Shown here piece after piece: positions 9,252 to 17,456 of a stretch of 64,000 bases of DNA. The notes under the pieces are model-generated. The model worked only from the letters and a program-made list of their open reading frames with translations. It was not told the DNA's origin and searched no databases. Position 1 is the stretch's first letter. Every line of letters begins with the position of its first letter. A program made the position numbers and the translations under genes. The DNA is from Merdicola sp905200315 (lineage in GTDB: Bacteria; Bacillota; Clostridia; TANB77; CAG-508): positions 1 to 64,000 of the forward strand of contig CABPZP010000003.1 in assembly GCA_902461935.1 (NCBI GenBank). The letters are read 5' to 3'.

Positions 9252-9665
9252 TTAGTTATTCGTATAGTATATAGCTGAAATTCTACCTTGCTTATTATAA
9301 GCAAATGATATTTTATACATATTGCTTGAAATTATACTAGCACTATAATTTACACCACTATCATCAGTTAATTGATCAGTGATATTCGTAGGTGCAGTGC
9401 CAGGTAAAATATTAATTATTTCTCCACTTTCTGCAGATTTATTATAATTTCTTACTGTATTTATTAATGCTTTAACTGATGAACCTTTTTGGTTTCCTTC
9501 ATAAGAATCGAATTTACTATTAAATGCTGCTACCTCTTGGTCTGATAACCCTGTATTCCCTACTGCACTTTTTGCTTGGTTAAATACAAATACTCCTAAT
9601 GCTATAATTAAAATTGAAAGTAATATTGCACCTGCTATTATTAAGGCTTTTGATGCGTTTTCCAT
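9252..9665 (-). CDS. MENA-type pseudopilin-like protein 3
   Basis: 137 aa: MENASKAL, TM segment about residues 8-29, then AFNSKFDSYEG and VKALINTVRNYN, both shared with the paralogues at 10304 and 10879. The compact size (TM plus a domain of about 105 aa) is typical of a pilin subunit. A strong AAGGAGG lies 8 bases before the ATG and no start codon lies in frame upstream of it. Confidence 0.78.
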   Translation of the reverse strand: MENASKALIIAGAILLSILIIALGVFVFNQAKSAVGNTGLSDQEVAAFNSKFDSYEGNQKGSSVKALINTVRNYNKSAESGEIINILPGTAPTNITDQLTDDSGVNYSASIISSNMYKISFAYNKQGRISAIYYTNN

Positions 9666-9738
9666 AATTTTCTTCCTCCTTAGTTTTTCTTTTTATATTC
9701 TATACTGTCTTTTTTTTAGACAAATATTGATAACTATT

Positions 9739-10167
9739 TTATTGTTGTTCTAGTTTTATATATTTTATTTTATTTGTTTTGTTGTGATATTGAGTTTCTG
9801 TTATTTTAAATGTTTCTAAACTAAAACTGTTTATAAATTTTTCTACTCCCATATTGTATATTGTTTCCATTGAATATGTTGTGTCGTTATCTTTTATGTA
9901 TATATCTATTTTTATTGAGTTTTCATCGTTTTCTATATACATTCCTTTTTCATCTTTTTGTATTTTATTTTGTTCGTTGTTGTTTACTGCTTTATTTAGT
10001 ATTGTTGCTATTTCTGTTCCTGCTATTTCTGTGTTTTGGTATTTTGTAAATTCGTTGTTGTAGTCTTTTAAATCTTGCATATTTTTTTTATATGTGTTGT
10101 ATGCATATAGCATAGATGAAATTACTATTGCAACCAATATTAATATGGTTATTATATATTTTTTCAT
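9739..10167 (-). CDS. Small membrane-anchored protein in the Tad-like locus
   Basis: 142 aa: MKKYIITILILVAIVISSML forms a single N-terminal TM or uncleaved signal anchor, followed by a polar domain with a predicted mixed fold. It lacks the MENA head of its neighbours. It lies between two MENA genes on the same strand, so it is probably a minor subunit or assembly factor. AGGTG lies 5 bases upstream of the ATG. Confidence 0.7.
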   Translation of the reverse strand: MKKYIITILILVAIVISSMLYAYNTYKKNMQDLKDYNNEFTKYQNTEIAGTEIATILNKAVNNNEQNKIQKDEKGMYIENDENSIKIDIYIKDNDTTYSMETIYNMGVEKFINSFSLETFKITETQYHNKTNKIKYIKLEQQ

Positions 10168-10260
10168 TTTTACACCTATTTGAATTTTATCTTATTTATT
10201 TATTTTTGTAAATAGTTTTTTTTGGTTTATTTGTAAAATTTTGTATTTTTATTGTCTTTC

Positions 10261-10300
10261 AGGCGGACAGAGGCGTCCGCCTCTACAGTGCTTGACATTA
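10261..10300 (+). repeat. REP-like palindrome, family A, ggcggac subtype
   Basis: GGCGGAC-agag-GCGTCCGCC hairpin, then TCTACAGTGCTTGACATTA. It ends three bases before the stop codon of the next minus-strand gene. Confidence 0.8.
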
Positions 10301-10303
10301 GTT

Positions 10304-10795
10304 TTATTTTTTTATAAATGTAATTGATTTTACTAAGCCTGTTTGATTACTTATATTAACTGTACATGTGTATAAATTTTGATATTCTATTTTATTTCCA
10401 TTGGACATTGTAGTATTATTACTACTTATAAAATTATTTAAATCCTGTTCAGATGATAATTCATTAATATTTGTATCTTTATTTATATTGACATATATAT
10501 ATGTATTTGAGTCACTATATTGTGGTCTTTTATTATCTTGATATTCTTCATATTGACTGTTACTGTTTTTAGCTAAGTTTATTACTGTTACTATATCATA
10601 TACTGTGCATGGATCTCCGCCTTCATATTTGGTGAATTGTGCATTAAATTCTTGTGTTTGTTTTGCACTTAGATTTTTGTTTATGTTTTTTGAATATGTT
10701 CCAAATGTCGTAAAAAGATATGTTCCTAGTGATATTACCATTACCGATATTAATACTGTTGCTGCCATTAATAAGGCTCTTGATGCATTTTCCAT
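10304..10795 (-). CDS. MENA-type pseudopilin-like protein 2
   Basis: 163 aa: MENASRAL, TM segment about residues 8-30, then EFNAQFTKYEGGDPC and VYDIVTVINLAKNSN, aligning with the paralogues. Two Cys (in GGDPCTV and YTCTVN) could form a disulfide outside the cell. An in-frame TAA lies nine codons upstream with no start codon between, so the MENA methionine is the real N-terminus. AAAGGAG lies 7 bases before the ATG. Confidence 0.78.
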   Translation of the reverse strand: MENASRALLMAATVLISVMVISLGTYLFTTFGTYSKNINKNLSAKQTQEFNAQFTKYEGGDPCTVYDIVTVINLAKNSNSQYEEYQDNKRPQYSDSNTYIYVNINKDTNINELSSEQDLNNFISSNNTTMSNGNKIEYQNLYTCTVNISNQTGLVKSITFIKK

Positions 10796-10878
10796 ATCTT
10801 TTCTCCTTTCGTTTGTTTTTTATGTACTTCAAACGCCCGTTTCTACAACTTTTTTGTAACATATATACTCTGTATTTC

Positions 10879-11541
10879 CTATGGAGTTGTAGTTGTATAA
10901 GACATTTTAGTTATCCTTCCATTACGTTCGTCGTATTCTATTCCAGCTGATTTAAATGTTTGTTTTTTTATCTTCAAATATTGTTCGTATATTTTGTAGT
11001 CTTCTTTGTAAGATCCTGTTGCCTTAGTAAATCCTTTATCCCCCAACTTCTGTTTTAATTCTTTTATTGTTTCATCTGCTTGTTCTCGTTCTAGATGAGA
11101 AGAACCAGAATTACCTATTACATCTTCAGCTTCTTTTAGTGCTTCTAAATAATTTGCTGATATGTATTTATCATTCATCATTGTATCAACTTTTTTTTGT
11201 AATTCTGAATAATATTTATACCATTCAATTCCATCATCATTAGCAATCTTTCCATCAATACAAAGATCTATGTTTTTATATCCTTCACTCATTCTATCAA
11301 CATATTTTGTATTGTAGTCTTGTATTTTATTGGCTAAGGATAGCATTTTTGCTCCGTTTAGTGTTTTATCGAATGATTCGAATGATTTGTTGAAATCTGT
11401 TATTTCTTGCAGTTTTTGATTTTCTGCATCTTGTCTTTTTACACTTGTTAAATCTCTATACATAAATACAACTGCTGATATTACTAGTACTGATATTAGT
11501 ATTGTTCCAGCTATTGTAAGGGCTTTTGCTGCATTTTCCAT
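10879..11541 (-). CDS. MENA-type pseudopilin-like protein 1
   Basis: 220 aa: MENAAKAL, TM segment about residues 8-27, then DFNKSFESFDKTL and MLSLANKIQDYN, matching the paralogue pattern, and a longer helical C-terminal half. An in-frame TAA lies nine codons before the ATG with no usable start between them, so there is no leader peptide. It is the first pilin-like gene after the two TadB/C-like genes. AAAGGAAG lies 6 bases upstream. Confidence 0.78.
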   Translation of the reverse strand: MENAAKALTIAGTILISVLVISAVVFMYRDLTSVKRQDAENQKLQEITDFNKSFESFDKTLNGAKMLSLANKIQDYNTKYVDRMSEGYKNIDLCIDGKIANDDGIEWYKYYSELQKKVDTMMNDKYISANYLEALKEAEDVIGNSGSSHLEREQADETIKELKQKLGDKGFTKATGSYKEDYKIYEQYLKIKKQTFKSAGIEYDERNGRITKMSYTTTTP

Positions 11542-11583
11542 TTTCTTCTTCCTTTCTTTAGAGATTTAATTTTTTTAGATGTT

Positions 11584-11686
11584 CGGGCGGACAGAGGCAT
11601 CTGCCCCTACATCATCTAACATTAATTTTTTATTATTTTTTTCGGGTCGCCCTAAAGCCGCCGACCCCTACAAGTTTGACACTAAT
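11584..11686 (+). repeat. Pair of REP-like palindromes, family A
   Basis: A GGGCGGAC-type hairpin starts at 11584 and a GGGTCGCC-type hairpin at 11643, 59 bases apart and in the same orientation. Both carry the CCCCTACA foot and a GACACT/ACATT-like tail. They fill the 163-base gap between the MENA genes and the TadC-like gene. Confidence 0.85.
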
Positions 11687-11704
11687 TTTATTGTTGCTTT
11701 CATT

Positions 11705-12490
11705 TTACATTTTCATTTTTGACATTGTACTGAATGATGTTGACATACTTGTTAGTCCTATGAATACTAATGGTATTATTAGGTATCCAACGAATACGCA
11801 TACCAGTGGTGTGAAGCCTATTGCTTTTCCTATCATTCCTTTTTTTGATATTAATCTGTTGTTTGATTCTTTTCTTTTTTCTTGGTAGTATGCTCTTTCT
11901 GTGTCTAGTTCGTCGAATGCTTCTCTTATTGGTATTTTCTCAACTGCTGCTTGCATACTTTCTATTAGTCTTGTCATTTCTTGGTATGATATTTCATCTT
12001 TCATTGCTTCTAGTGCTTCCCATGCTCCTGCTTCGTAGTTGTTTATACATTTGCTTAATGGTGCTTTGAATATATTTGAGTATCTTTCTAGCCATTCTAG
12101 TATCATTTCTACGTTTACTCTTTCTATTTTCATAAGCATTAATATTATTGTATGGAATTGCATTACTTCGTCTTCCATTTCCATTAAACGCATTTTCTTT
12201 TGGAATACCAATAACCATACTGGTGACATATATCCTAGTAGTGCAAATACTATTGCTAGTAATACTTCAAACCATTTCATGTATTCACTGTTTACTGTTT
12301 GCAGTTTTTTGTATACTCTTTCTGCATCTGTTTGTATGTCATCGTCTGATGCTTCTTTATAATATTTTGAGTGTTTCATTGCAAATTCTATGTCTTTTTG
12401 TGTTGTTTTTAGTTTTCCTTTAAATTGATTTAAGAATATATTGTCTTGTTCTGTTACTTTCATTGCTTCTTGTTCATCTTTATCTGACAT
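11705..12490 (-). CDS. TadC-like inner membrane protein (GspF fold)
   Basis: 261 aa. A cytoplasmic helical N-terminus of about 75 aa precedes a TM pair (about residues 76-98), a GspF-like helical cytoplasmic domain (VMQFHTIILMLMKIERVNVEMILEWL region), and a C-terminal TM near residues 225-245. This is the platform protein expected beside a Tad ATPase. The start overlaps the end of the upstream TadB-like gene by 11 bases; GGAG sits rather close to the ATG, so coupling probably drives initiation. An ATG nine codons on is an alternative start. Confidence 0.75.
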   Translation of the reverse strand: MSDKDEQEAMKVTEQDNIFLNQFKGKLKTTQKDIEFAMKHSKYYKEASDDDIQTDAERVYKKLQTVNSEYMKWFEVLLAIVFALLGYMSPVWLLVFQKKMRLMEMEDEVMQFHTIILMLMKIERVNVEMILEWLERYSNIFKAPLSKCINNYEAGAWEALEAMKDEISYQEMTRLIESMQAAVEKIPIREAFDELDTERAYYQEKRKESNNRLISKKGMIGKAIGFTPLVCVFVGYLIIPLVFIGLTSMSTSFSTMSKMKM

Positions 12491-13787
12491 ATCTCCGTAT
12501 TATGTCGTAAGTGGTGGTTGGTTGTGTATATATATAATTTATTGCAACTTTATGTAATTGTGCAAACAATACAAAGGATACTATAAAAGTAACTAAACAT
12601 ATTGAAACTCTGTTTATGTATAGCCACTTCATTTTTAATTTTGAGGCTGAGTCTTTGAGTAGAGCTCTTATTTTTCTATAGTCTTTTGTTCCTGGTTTTG
12701 GCATAAGTGTATCTATAACTCGTTTTACAATTTTCTTTTTATATAGTTTTTCTTGCCATGGATTTTCGTAGTTTTTCGTTGCAGTGTTTACTGCTCCATT
12801 GTCTTTTAGTTTTCTTGTTAGCATATATGCTATAGTTGTAACTACAAGAATTAGTATTTGTACTATTAATCCTTGTTTTCCATAGTAAAAACTTTTTGTA
12901 AATGAAAATTGACTAACTGACCAGTTTTTTATCATTTCTAGAAATAGCATTGGTACTACAGAAATTACGGATAAACTTTGGAATACATAGTCTAATTTAT
13001 CTCTTTTTAATATTTCTAGTTGCATTTCTTGTGTTATGTTGTTTAGGTTTTTTAAGTATAATGATGAAGATGTGTCTGTTTTTCTATCTCCAAATTCTTT
13101 TGTTAAGTATGATATTCCTGCAAATTCTTTTAGGTAGCTATTTGGTGCTACATCGTAATATTTTTCTAGTTCCATTTCTGGATCATCTGAAATTAATACT
13201 TCGTATATTTTTTCTGCTTGTCTTGAAACTTCGTTTTCCATTTCTTGTGCTGTTTGATATATTGCTTCTTCTACCATGTTATATTCATGGTATGCATGAC
13301 GTATTTCACCAAAAAAGTCTATTTGTTGTTTTAATAGGTTGTTATCTATTTTATCTACCATTCCATCAATTATTGTATCTATTAGGAATAGTTCAAATAT
13401 TAATAGCATTGCCATTAATAATATGTTTGATTTTGTAAGCATTATAATTAATATTGTTGTTGGAATAATAATTCCTAGTGCTTTTGTTAGTATTTGTGCT
13501 GATTGTTGTCTTGTTAAAAATTCGTCGTCTATATTGGTTATTTCTAGTCTTCTTCTAAGTTTTAGTAAGTACCTTTTTATTATTGGTATTTTTCTATAGT
13601 TTAAGTATAGTTTTTGAAATATTATATCTGCTGAAAAGGAGCTTTTTTCTGTTCCTTGTCTTAACGCTTTTATTTGTTTTATTTCTGAGCTTTGCATTTT
13701 TTTGCTTAGTATTAGGAATGCTACTATAATTATTGCTAGCATTGCTACTGCTGCTATTACTATGTACAATAATACTTCGTTTGACAT
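12480..13787 (-). CDS. TadB-like inner membrane protein (GspF fold)
   Basis: 435 aa with an N-terminal TM (about residues 5-26), a TM pair near 115-145, a cytoplasmic GspF-like domain with QQIDFFGEIRHAYHEYNMVEEAI, and further TMs near 275, 310 and 400. In Tad systems TadB and TadC form the membrane platform that couples the ATPase to pilin assembly. It lies directly between the TadA-like and TadC-like genes. AAAGGAG lies 7 bases before the ATG. Confidence 0.78.
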   Translation of the reverse strand: MSNEVLLYIVIAAVAMLAIIIVAFLILSKKMQSSEIKQIKALRQGTEKSSFSADIIFQKLYLNYRKIPIIKRYLLKLRRRLEITNIDDEFLTRQQSAQILTKALGIIIPTTILIIMLTKSNILLMAMLLIFELFLIDTIIDGMVDKIDNNLLKQQIDFFGEIRHAYHEYNMVEEAIYQTAQEMENEVSRQAEKIYEVLISDDPEMELEKYYDVAPNSYLKEFAGISYLTKEFGDRKTDTSSSLYLKNLNNITQEMQLEILKRDKLDYVFQSLSVISVVPMLFLEMIKNWSVSQFSFTKSFYYGKQGLIVQILILVVTTIAYMLTRKLKDNGAVNTATKNYENPWQEKLYKKKIVKRVIDTLMPKPGTKDYRKIRALLKDSASKLKMKWLYINRVSICLVTFIVSFVLFAQLHKVAINYIYTQPTTTYDIIRRYVR

Positions 13788-13828
13788 TTGTTTTGCTCCT
13801 TTCGTTTTTTGTTATTTTTTTATATTTT

Positions 13829-13935
13829 GGGCAGGCAGAGGCGTCTGCCCCTACAGCGTTTGACGTTAATCTATTGTTATCTTATTGCGGGTCGCCATAA
13901 GGACTCCGCCCCCCTACAACGTTTGACGCTGATTT
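13829..13935 (+). repeat. Pair of REP-like palindromes, family A
   Basis: A GGGCAGGC-type hairpin starts at 13829 and a GGGTCGCC-type hairpin at 13888, again 59 bases apart and in the same orientation as the pair at 11584. Both have CCCCTACA-type feet followed by GTTTGACG. They fill the gap between the TadB-like and TadA-like genes. Confidence 0.85.
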
Positions 13936-13948
13936 GTCTTTTTGTTTT

Positions 13949-15904
13949 TTATTCTGTGATTGTTTTTGGTTTTCTTCCTCTACGTGGTTTCTCTTCTGTT
14001 TTTTCTTCGTAGTCAAAGCTTTGTGGTTTTATTCCCCAATGGTTATTTAAAAATTCGTCAAATTCTGCTAAATCATCATCTGACATATTTAGCCTCATTG
14101 CTGCTATGTTTTCGTCTGATATCGGGTTTGTTATTACATATTTTCCGTCTACATATTCCATTATGTTTCTGTATGCGTATAAATCGTTGTTTGTTATTTT
14201 TGTAAAGTAGTTTGTTGCATTGTCGAAAAATTTATTTATTTTACCTTCTAATGTTTTTTCTTTTCTATAGTCAAATGTGTATTCATTTTTTGATTCTAGT
14301 GGTATACATTCTGTAACTCTTTCTATGTATCTTCTTCCTCTAAAGTCTTTTACTAAGTGTATATCAAAGTTAAGTACTTGTACAACTTGTTCTTCTGCTG
14401 TTTTCTCGTCGTTGAATACTCCTGTTCTAAGCATTGAGTTTCTTAATGCTGTAACTAAGTTTGGAAATGTTTTTGCGTGGTGAGTAAATAATGTGAATTT
14501 AGATGCAACTTGCGCTGCCTGGATCATCCAAGATGCAACGGGATCTGTTGCAACCTCACCTATAATGTTAACAGAACCATCAGTTTTCTTTTGAACGTCA
14601 AGTCCTTCTTGTCCTGAGATTGTATCGGTTTCTCTAAAAGATAGTATGTTTCTTGTTGGATATATTTTTCTTAAGTGAAGCTCGAATGCAACCTCTTGAA
14701 CCCTTATGTTCATTGTTTCATATATGTTTTCTATCATTCCCATTAGCATTGTTGTTTTACCAGAACCTTGCTCTCCTGTTAATGCTATAATTCTTGCTCC
14801 CTTTACTAAGAATTTTAATAGGCTTATTGCATCTTCTTTTCCCGGTATTGTAATTAATTGTTCTAGTGTTGCTCTTTTTACGTCGAACTTTCTTACGAAG
14901 AAAGCCCATGTTTCAGAGAAACTTGGTCTAACAACAACTACACGAGAACCGTCTTTCATTTCATTAATTTTGTAACCATTTGTATCTGATAATTGTCCTG
15001 GGTTATTGTATTTATATATGTTTTGACATACTCTTTTTAGTTCTGCTTCTGTATTAAATGATAAGAATGCTAAACGTATAGATTTACCTTGGAAAAATAT
15101 CCATATACTATCACAAGCACGTGGTACTTTATGTTCTGCAACTTGTACTAGGTAATCTCCATCTGTTTGCGCAACTTGGCTTAAGAAACTTTCTGGTAAA
15201 CCTGAAACACCTCCAGATACACCATCTATATTCATATCTCTTATTTCATCTATACTTGAATAGCCTTTATAATGTTGATAAATTCTTTGTACTACAACAT
15301 TTAGTTTATCTGTAAATGTTAATACTATTTGTTCTTTTTCAAATATATCTGCTATTTCTTCTGCTGTTATTACATATGAAGGCTTTGTTTCTCCTGCTAT
15401 ATATTTTAAAGAAGCTAAATTGTATTTTTTTATTAATTCAGTTAATGCTTCATAACCGAATTGTTCTTTATATACATATATTAATATGTCAAATTTATCT
15501 TGTGATGTTAATAATGAAGGTGTATCGAATTGAATTGCTTTTGATACGTTTGTTTCATCTACTCCATATTCTTTAGAAAGTATATCAAATATTAACTCTT
15601 TAACGTATTTTTTATCGTTAACATCTCCATATGTACATCCTTTTAAGGCTTTTTTCAATTCATATTTTTTGTTTTTTCTTCTTTTTAATTCTTCTTCTGA
15701 AAGTCCTATATCATATAAGTTAATTTTTGTTATTTCATCAAGTCTCTTTTTTACATATTCTGTCATTTTTTGTATTGTAAATGTTTTATCGTCAACTTGA
15801 ATTTCTTCTTCAGGTTCTTCTGCTTGTTTCTTTTTTACATTGCTATATATAACAAAAATTGTAATTAATAATACTGCTATTATTAAAACTATGTTGATTA
15901 TCAT
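13949..15904 (-). CDS. tadA: TadA/CpaF-type secretion ATPase
   Basis: Motor ATPase of type IVc (Tad) pilus or type II/IV secretion machines. Unusually, the 651-aa protein starts with a TM segment (about residues 4-20). A helical N-terminal domain is followed by the ATPase core: Walker A GEQGSGKT at about 377-384, Walker B region VNIIGEVA near 445, and HHAKTFPNLVTALR after it. The C-terminus is acidic then basic (EEKTEEKPRRGRKPK). Membrane tethering of the ATPase is atypical. It lies between the CpaE-like and TadB-like genes. AAGGAG lies 7 bases before the ATG. Confidence 0.9.
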   Translation of the reverse strand: MIINIVLIIAVLLITIFVIYSNVKKKQAEEPEEEIQVDDKTFTIQKMTEYVKKRLDEITKINLYDIGLSEEELKRRKNKKYELKKALKGCTYGDVNDKKYVKELIFDILSKEYGVDETNVSKAIQFDTPSLLTSQDKFDILIYVYKEQFGYEALTELIKKYNLASLKYIAGETKPSYVITAEEIADIFEKEQIVLTFTDKLNVVVQRIYQHYKGYSSIDEIRDMNIDGVSGGVSGLPESFLSQVAQTDGDYLVQVAEHKVPRACDSIWIFFQGKSIRLAFLSFNTEAELKRVCQNIYKYNNPGQLSDTNGYKINEMKDGSRVVVVRPSFSETWAFFVRKFDVKRATLEQLITIPGKEDAISLLKFLVKGARIIALTGEQGSGKTTMLMGMIENIYETMNIRVQEVAFELHLRKIYPTRNILSFRETDTISGQEGLDVQKKTDGSVNIIGEVATDPVASWMIQAAQVASKFTLFTHHAKTFPNLVTALRNSMLRTGVFNDEKTAEEQVVQVLNFDIHLVKDFRGRRYIERVTECIPLESKNEYTFDYRKEKTLEGKINKFFDNATNYFTKITNNDLYAYRNIMEYVDGKYVITNPISDENIAAMRLNMSDDDLAEFDEFLNNHWGIKPQSFDYEEKTEEKPRRGRKPKTITE

Positions 15905-15923
15905 TTTTTGCTCCTTCCTAAAA

Positions 15924-16748
15924 TTAGATTTTTAATTCTAATTCTTGTATTTTATATATAATACTTTCAGAAATTTTTCTGGTTTCCTTTAGTATATCTA
16001 AATTTTTATCCTCACTTTTTATTTGTTTCAAATTTAAAAATAAATTTGCTACTAATCCTTCTTCGCATGATTCATTAAATAAAGTATTGTAAGATAAATA
16101 ATTTATATCTTTCTTGCTTTTTATGTATCTACTTATATTTTTTGAATTGTATTTTGAAAATTTATCGTATCTACCTATATATGGTACTACATTTTTCTTT
16201 TCCTGCATTTCAGACTCTATAAATTTGTCTACTGTACTCATTTTTTGATTAAAACCATACATTATTACATTTGAAGTTTCTAAAATTTTTTGTGTAATTT
16301 GATTGTCTATTTCTCTATTTAAATCTACAAGTACAATATCGTAATACATTGATGCATTTAGTATTACTTCTGGATATACTCCAAAAATTGTTTCATAATC
16401 TGTTTCTTTTCCAGTGTATCCGTCTAAAACTTCTAGTCTATTTTTAAATACAATTTTTGAATAATTTGTTATTATATTAGGTGTTAATTTGTTACTTAAT
16501 GCTACTTTTGTTAATCCCTGTATTCCAGAATCAATATTTACTTTTTTTATATTTCCAAATATTCCTTTTAATCCTTTGTTTAATTTTTCTTCATTCCAGT
16601 AAGCTTTTTCCATATCGTTTGTATCGTATGTTGATAGTAATAATATTTTATAGTTATGTTCTATAGCCATTTGTGTTGCAACAGCTATAGCTGTAGATGT
16701 TTGTCCTATTTCTTTTTTACATTCACTCCAAAATGTTACTATAGCCAT
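15924..16748 (-). CDS. CpaE/MinD-like P-loop protein
   Basis: 274 aa with a deviant Walker-like loop (SECKKEIGQTSTAIA near residues 8-22) in the place of the MinD/ParA KGGxGKT motif, then LLLSTYD and DIVLVDLN strands as in ParA-fold proteins. CpaE-type proteins position the Tad machinery. The loop keeps a Lys and GQTS but has no canonical GKT, so nucleotide hydrolysis is uncertain. It starts two bases after the preceding gene ends, implying co-translation. GGAG lies 8 bases upstream. Confidence 0.72.
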   Translation of the reverse strand: MAIVTFWSECKKEIGQTSTAIAVATQMAIEHNYKILLLSTYDTNDMEKAYWNEEKLNKGLKGIFGNIKKVNIDSGIQGLTKVALSNKLTPNIITNYSKIVFKNRLEVLDGYTGKETDYETIFGVYPEVILNASMYYDIVLVDLNREIDNQITQKILETSNVIMYGFNQKMSTVDKFIESEMQEKKNVVPYIGRYDKFSKYNSKNISRYIKSKKDINYLSYNTLFNESCEEGLVANLFLNLKQIKSEDKNLDILKETRKISESIIYKIQELELKI

Positions 16749-16750
16749 TT

Positions 16751-17440
16751 TTATTCTCCTTTTTCAAAATTTTTTAATGCTTTTATAAAGTTGTTTACTT
16801 CTTTTTCTCCTAAAAGTTCTTCTGCAATATACATAAGGCTTTCTTTATATTGTGGACTTAAGTTTTTAAATTTTATTCTCGCTAGTCTTTGGTTGTCTAT
16901 TATTGCAGATTCGTCTCCCATTTCAAATGGGAAGTATACTCTATAATCATCCCATTTTATTTTATATCCTAATGAAAGAAAATCTAAATATTCGTTTTCT
17001 TCACTTAGTATTTCTTTTGAAAAAATTATTTTTGTTAATTCCATTGGTTCAGGAATTTGACTAAGTGTTTCTAGTCCTTTTTTTATTGAGTATAAATCAA
17101 ATGTTGTTACAAAATAATTTTTAAAGCTATTTAGCATTTCAAAGTTTAATAATGTACTTGCTCTATCAATATCTATTAATGCATAATCATAATCCGGATC
17201 TTTTGATGCTAAATATTCTTGTATTTCATCTATTTCTTTAAAACCTATTGCCACATCTATGTCTTCATAATTAGTAATATATGAAAAAGTAGGGTCTATA
17301 GATGGTACTATATATTTAGCTCTTTGCTCTATTGTTGTATCAACTACTAAAACTTTTTTTCCTGCTATTATTAACATTTTTGCAATGTACAAAAGCAAAT
17401 CTGTTTTTTTATATCCTCCGATAAATCCTACTTTTTTCAT
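16751..17440 (-). CDS. Degenerate CpaE-like protein
   Basis: 229 aa with a ParA-like opening MKKVGFIGGYKKTDLLLYIA, where the P-loop is reduced to GGYKKTDLL, and with VLVVDTT and DYALIDID strands of the fold. It may bind nucleotide weakly or act as a structural partner of the second CpaE-like protein encoded next to it. A tandem of two diverged ATPase-fold proteins is not the standard Tad layout. AGGAGG lies 5 bases before the ATG. Confidence 0.68.
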   Translation of the reverse strand: MKKVGFIGGYKKTDLLLYIAKMLIIAGKKVLVVDTTIEQRAKYIVPSIDPTFSYITNYEDIDVAIGFKEIDEIQEYLASKDPDYDYALIDIDRASTLLNFEMLNSFKNYFVTTFDLYSIKKGLETLSQIPEPMELTKIIFSKEILSEENEYLDFLSLGYKIKWDDYRVYFPFEMGDESAIIDNQRLARIKFKNLSPQYKESLMYIAEELLGEKEVNNFIKALKNFEKGE

Positions 17441-17456
17441 TTTTTCCTCCTATAAA

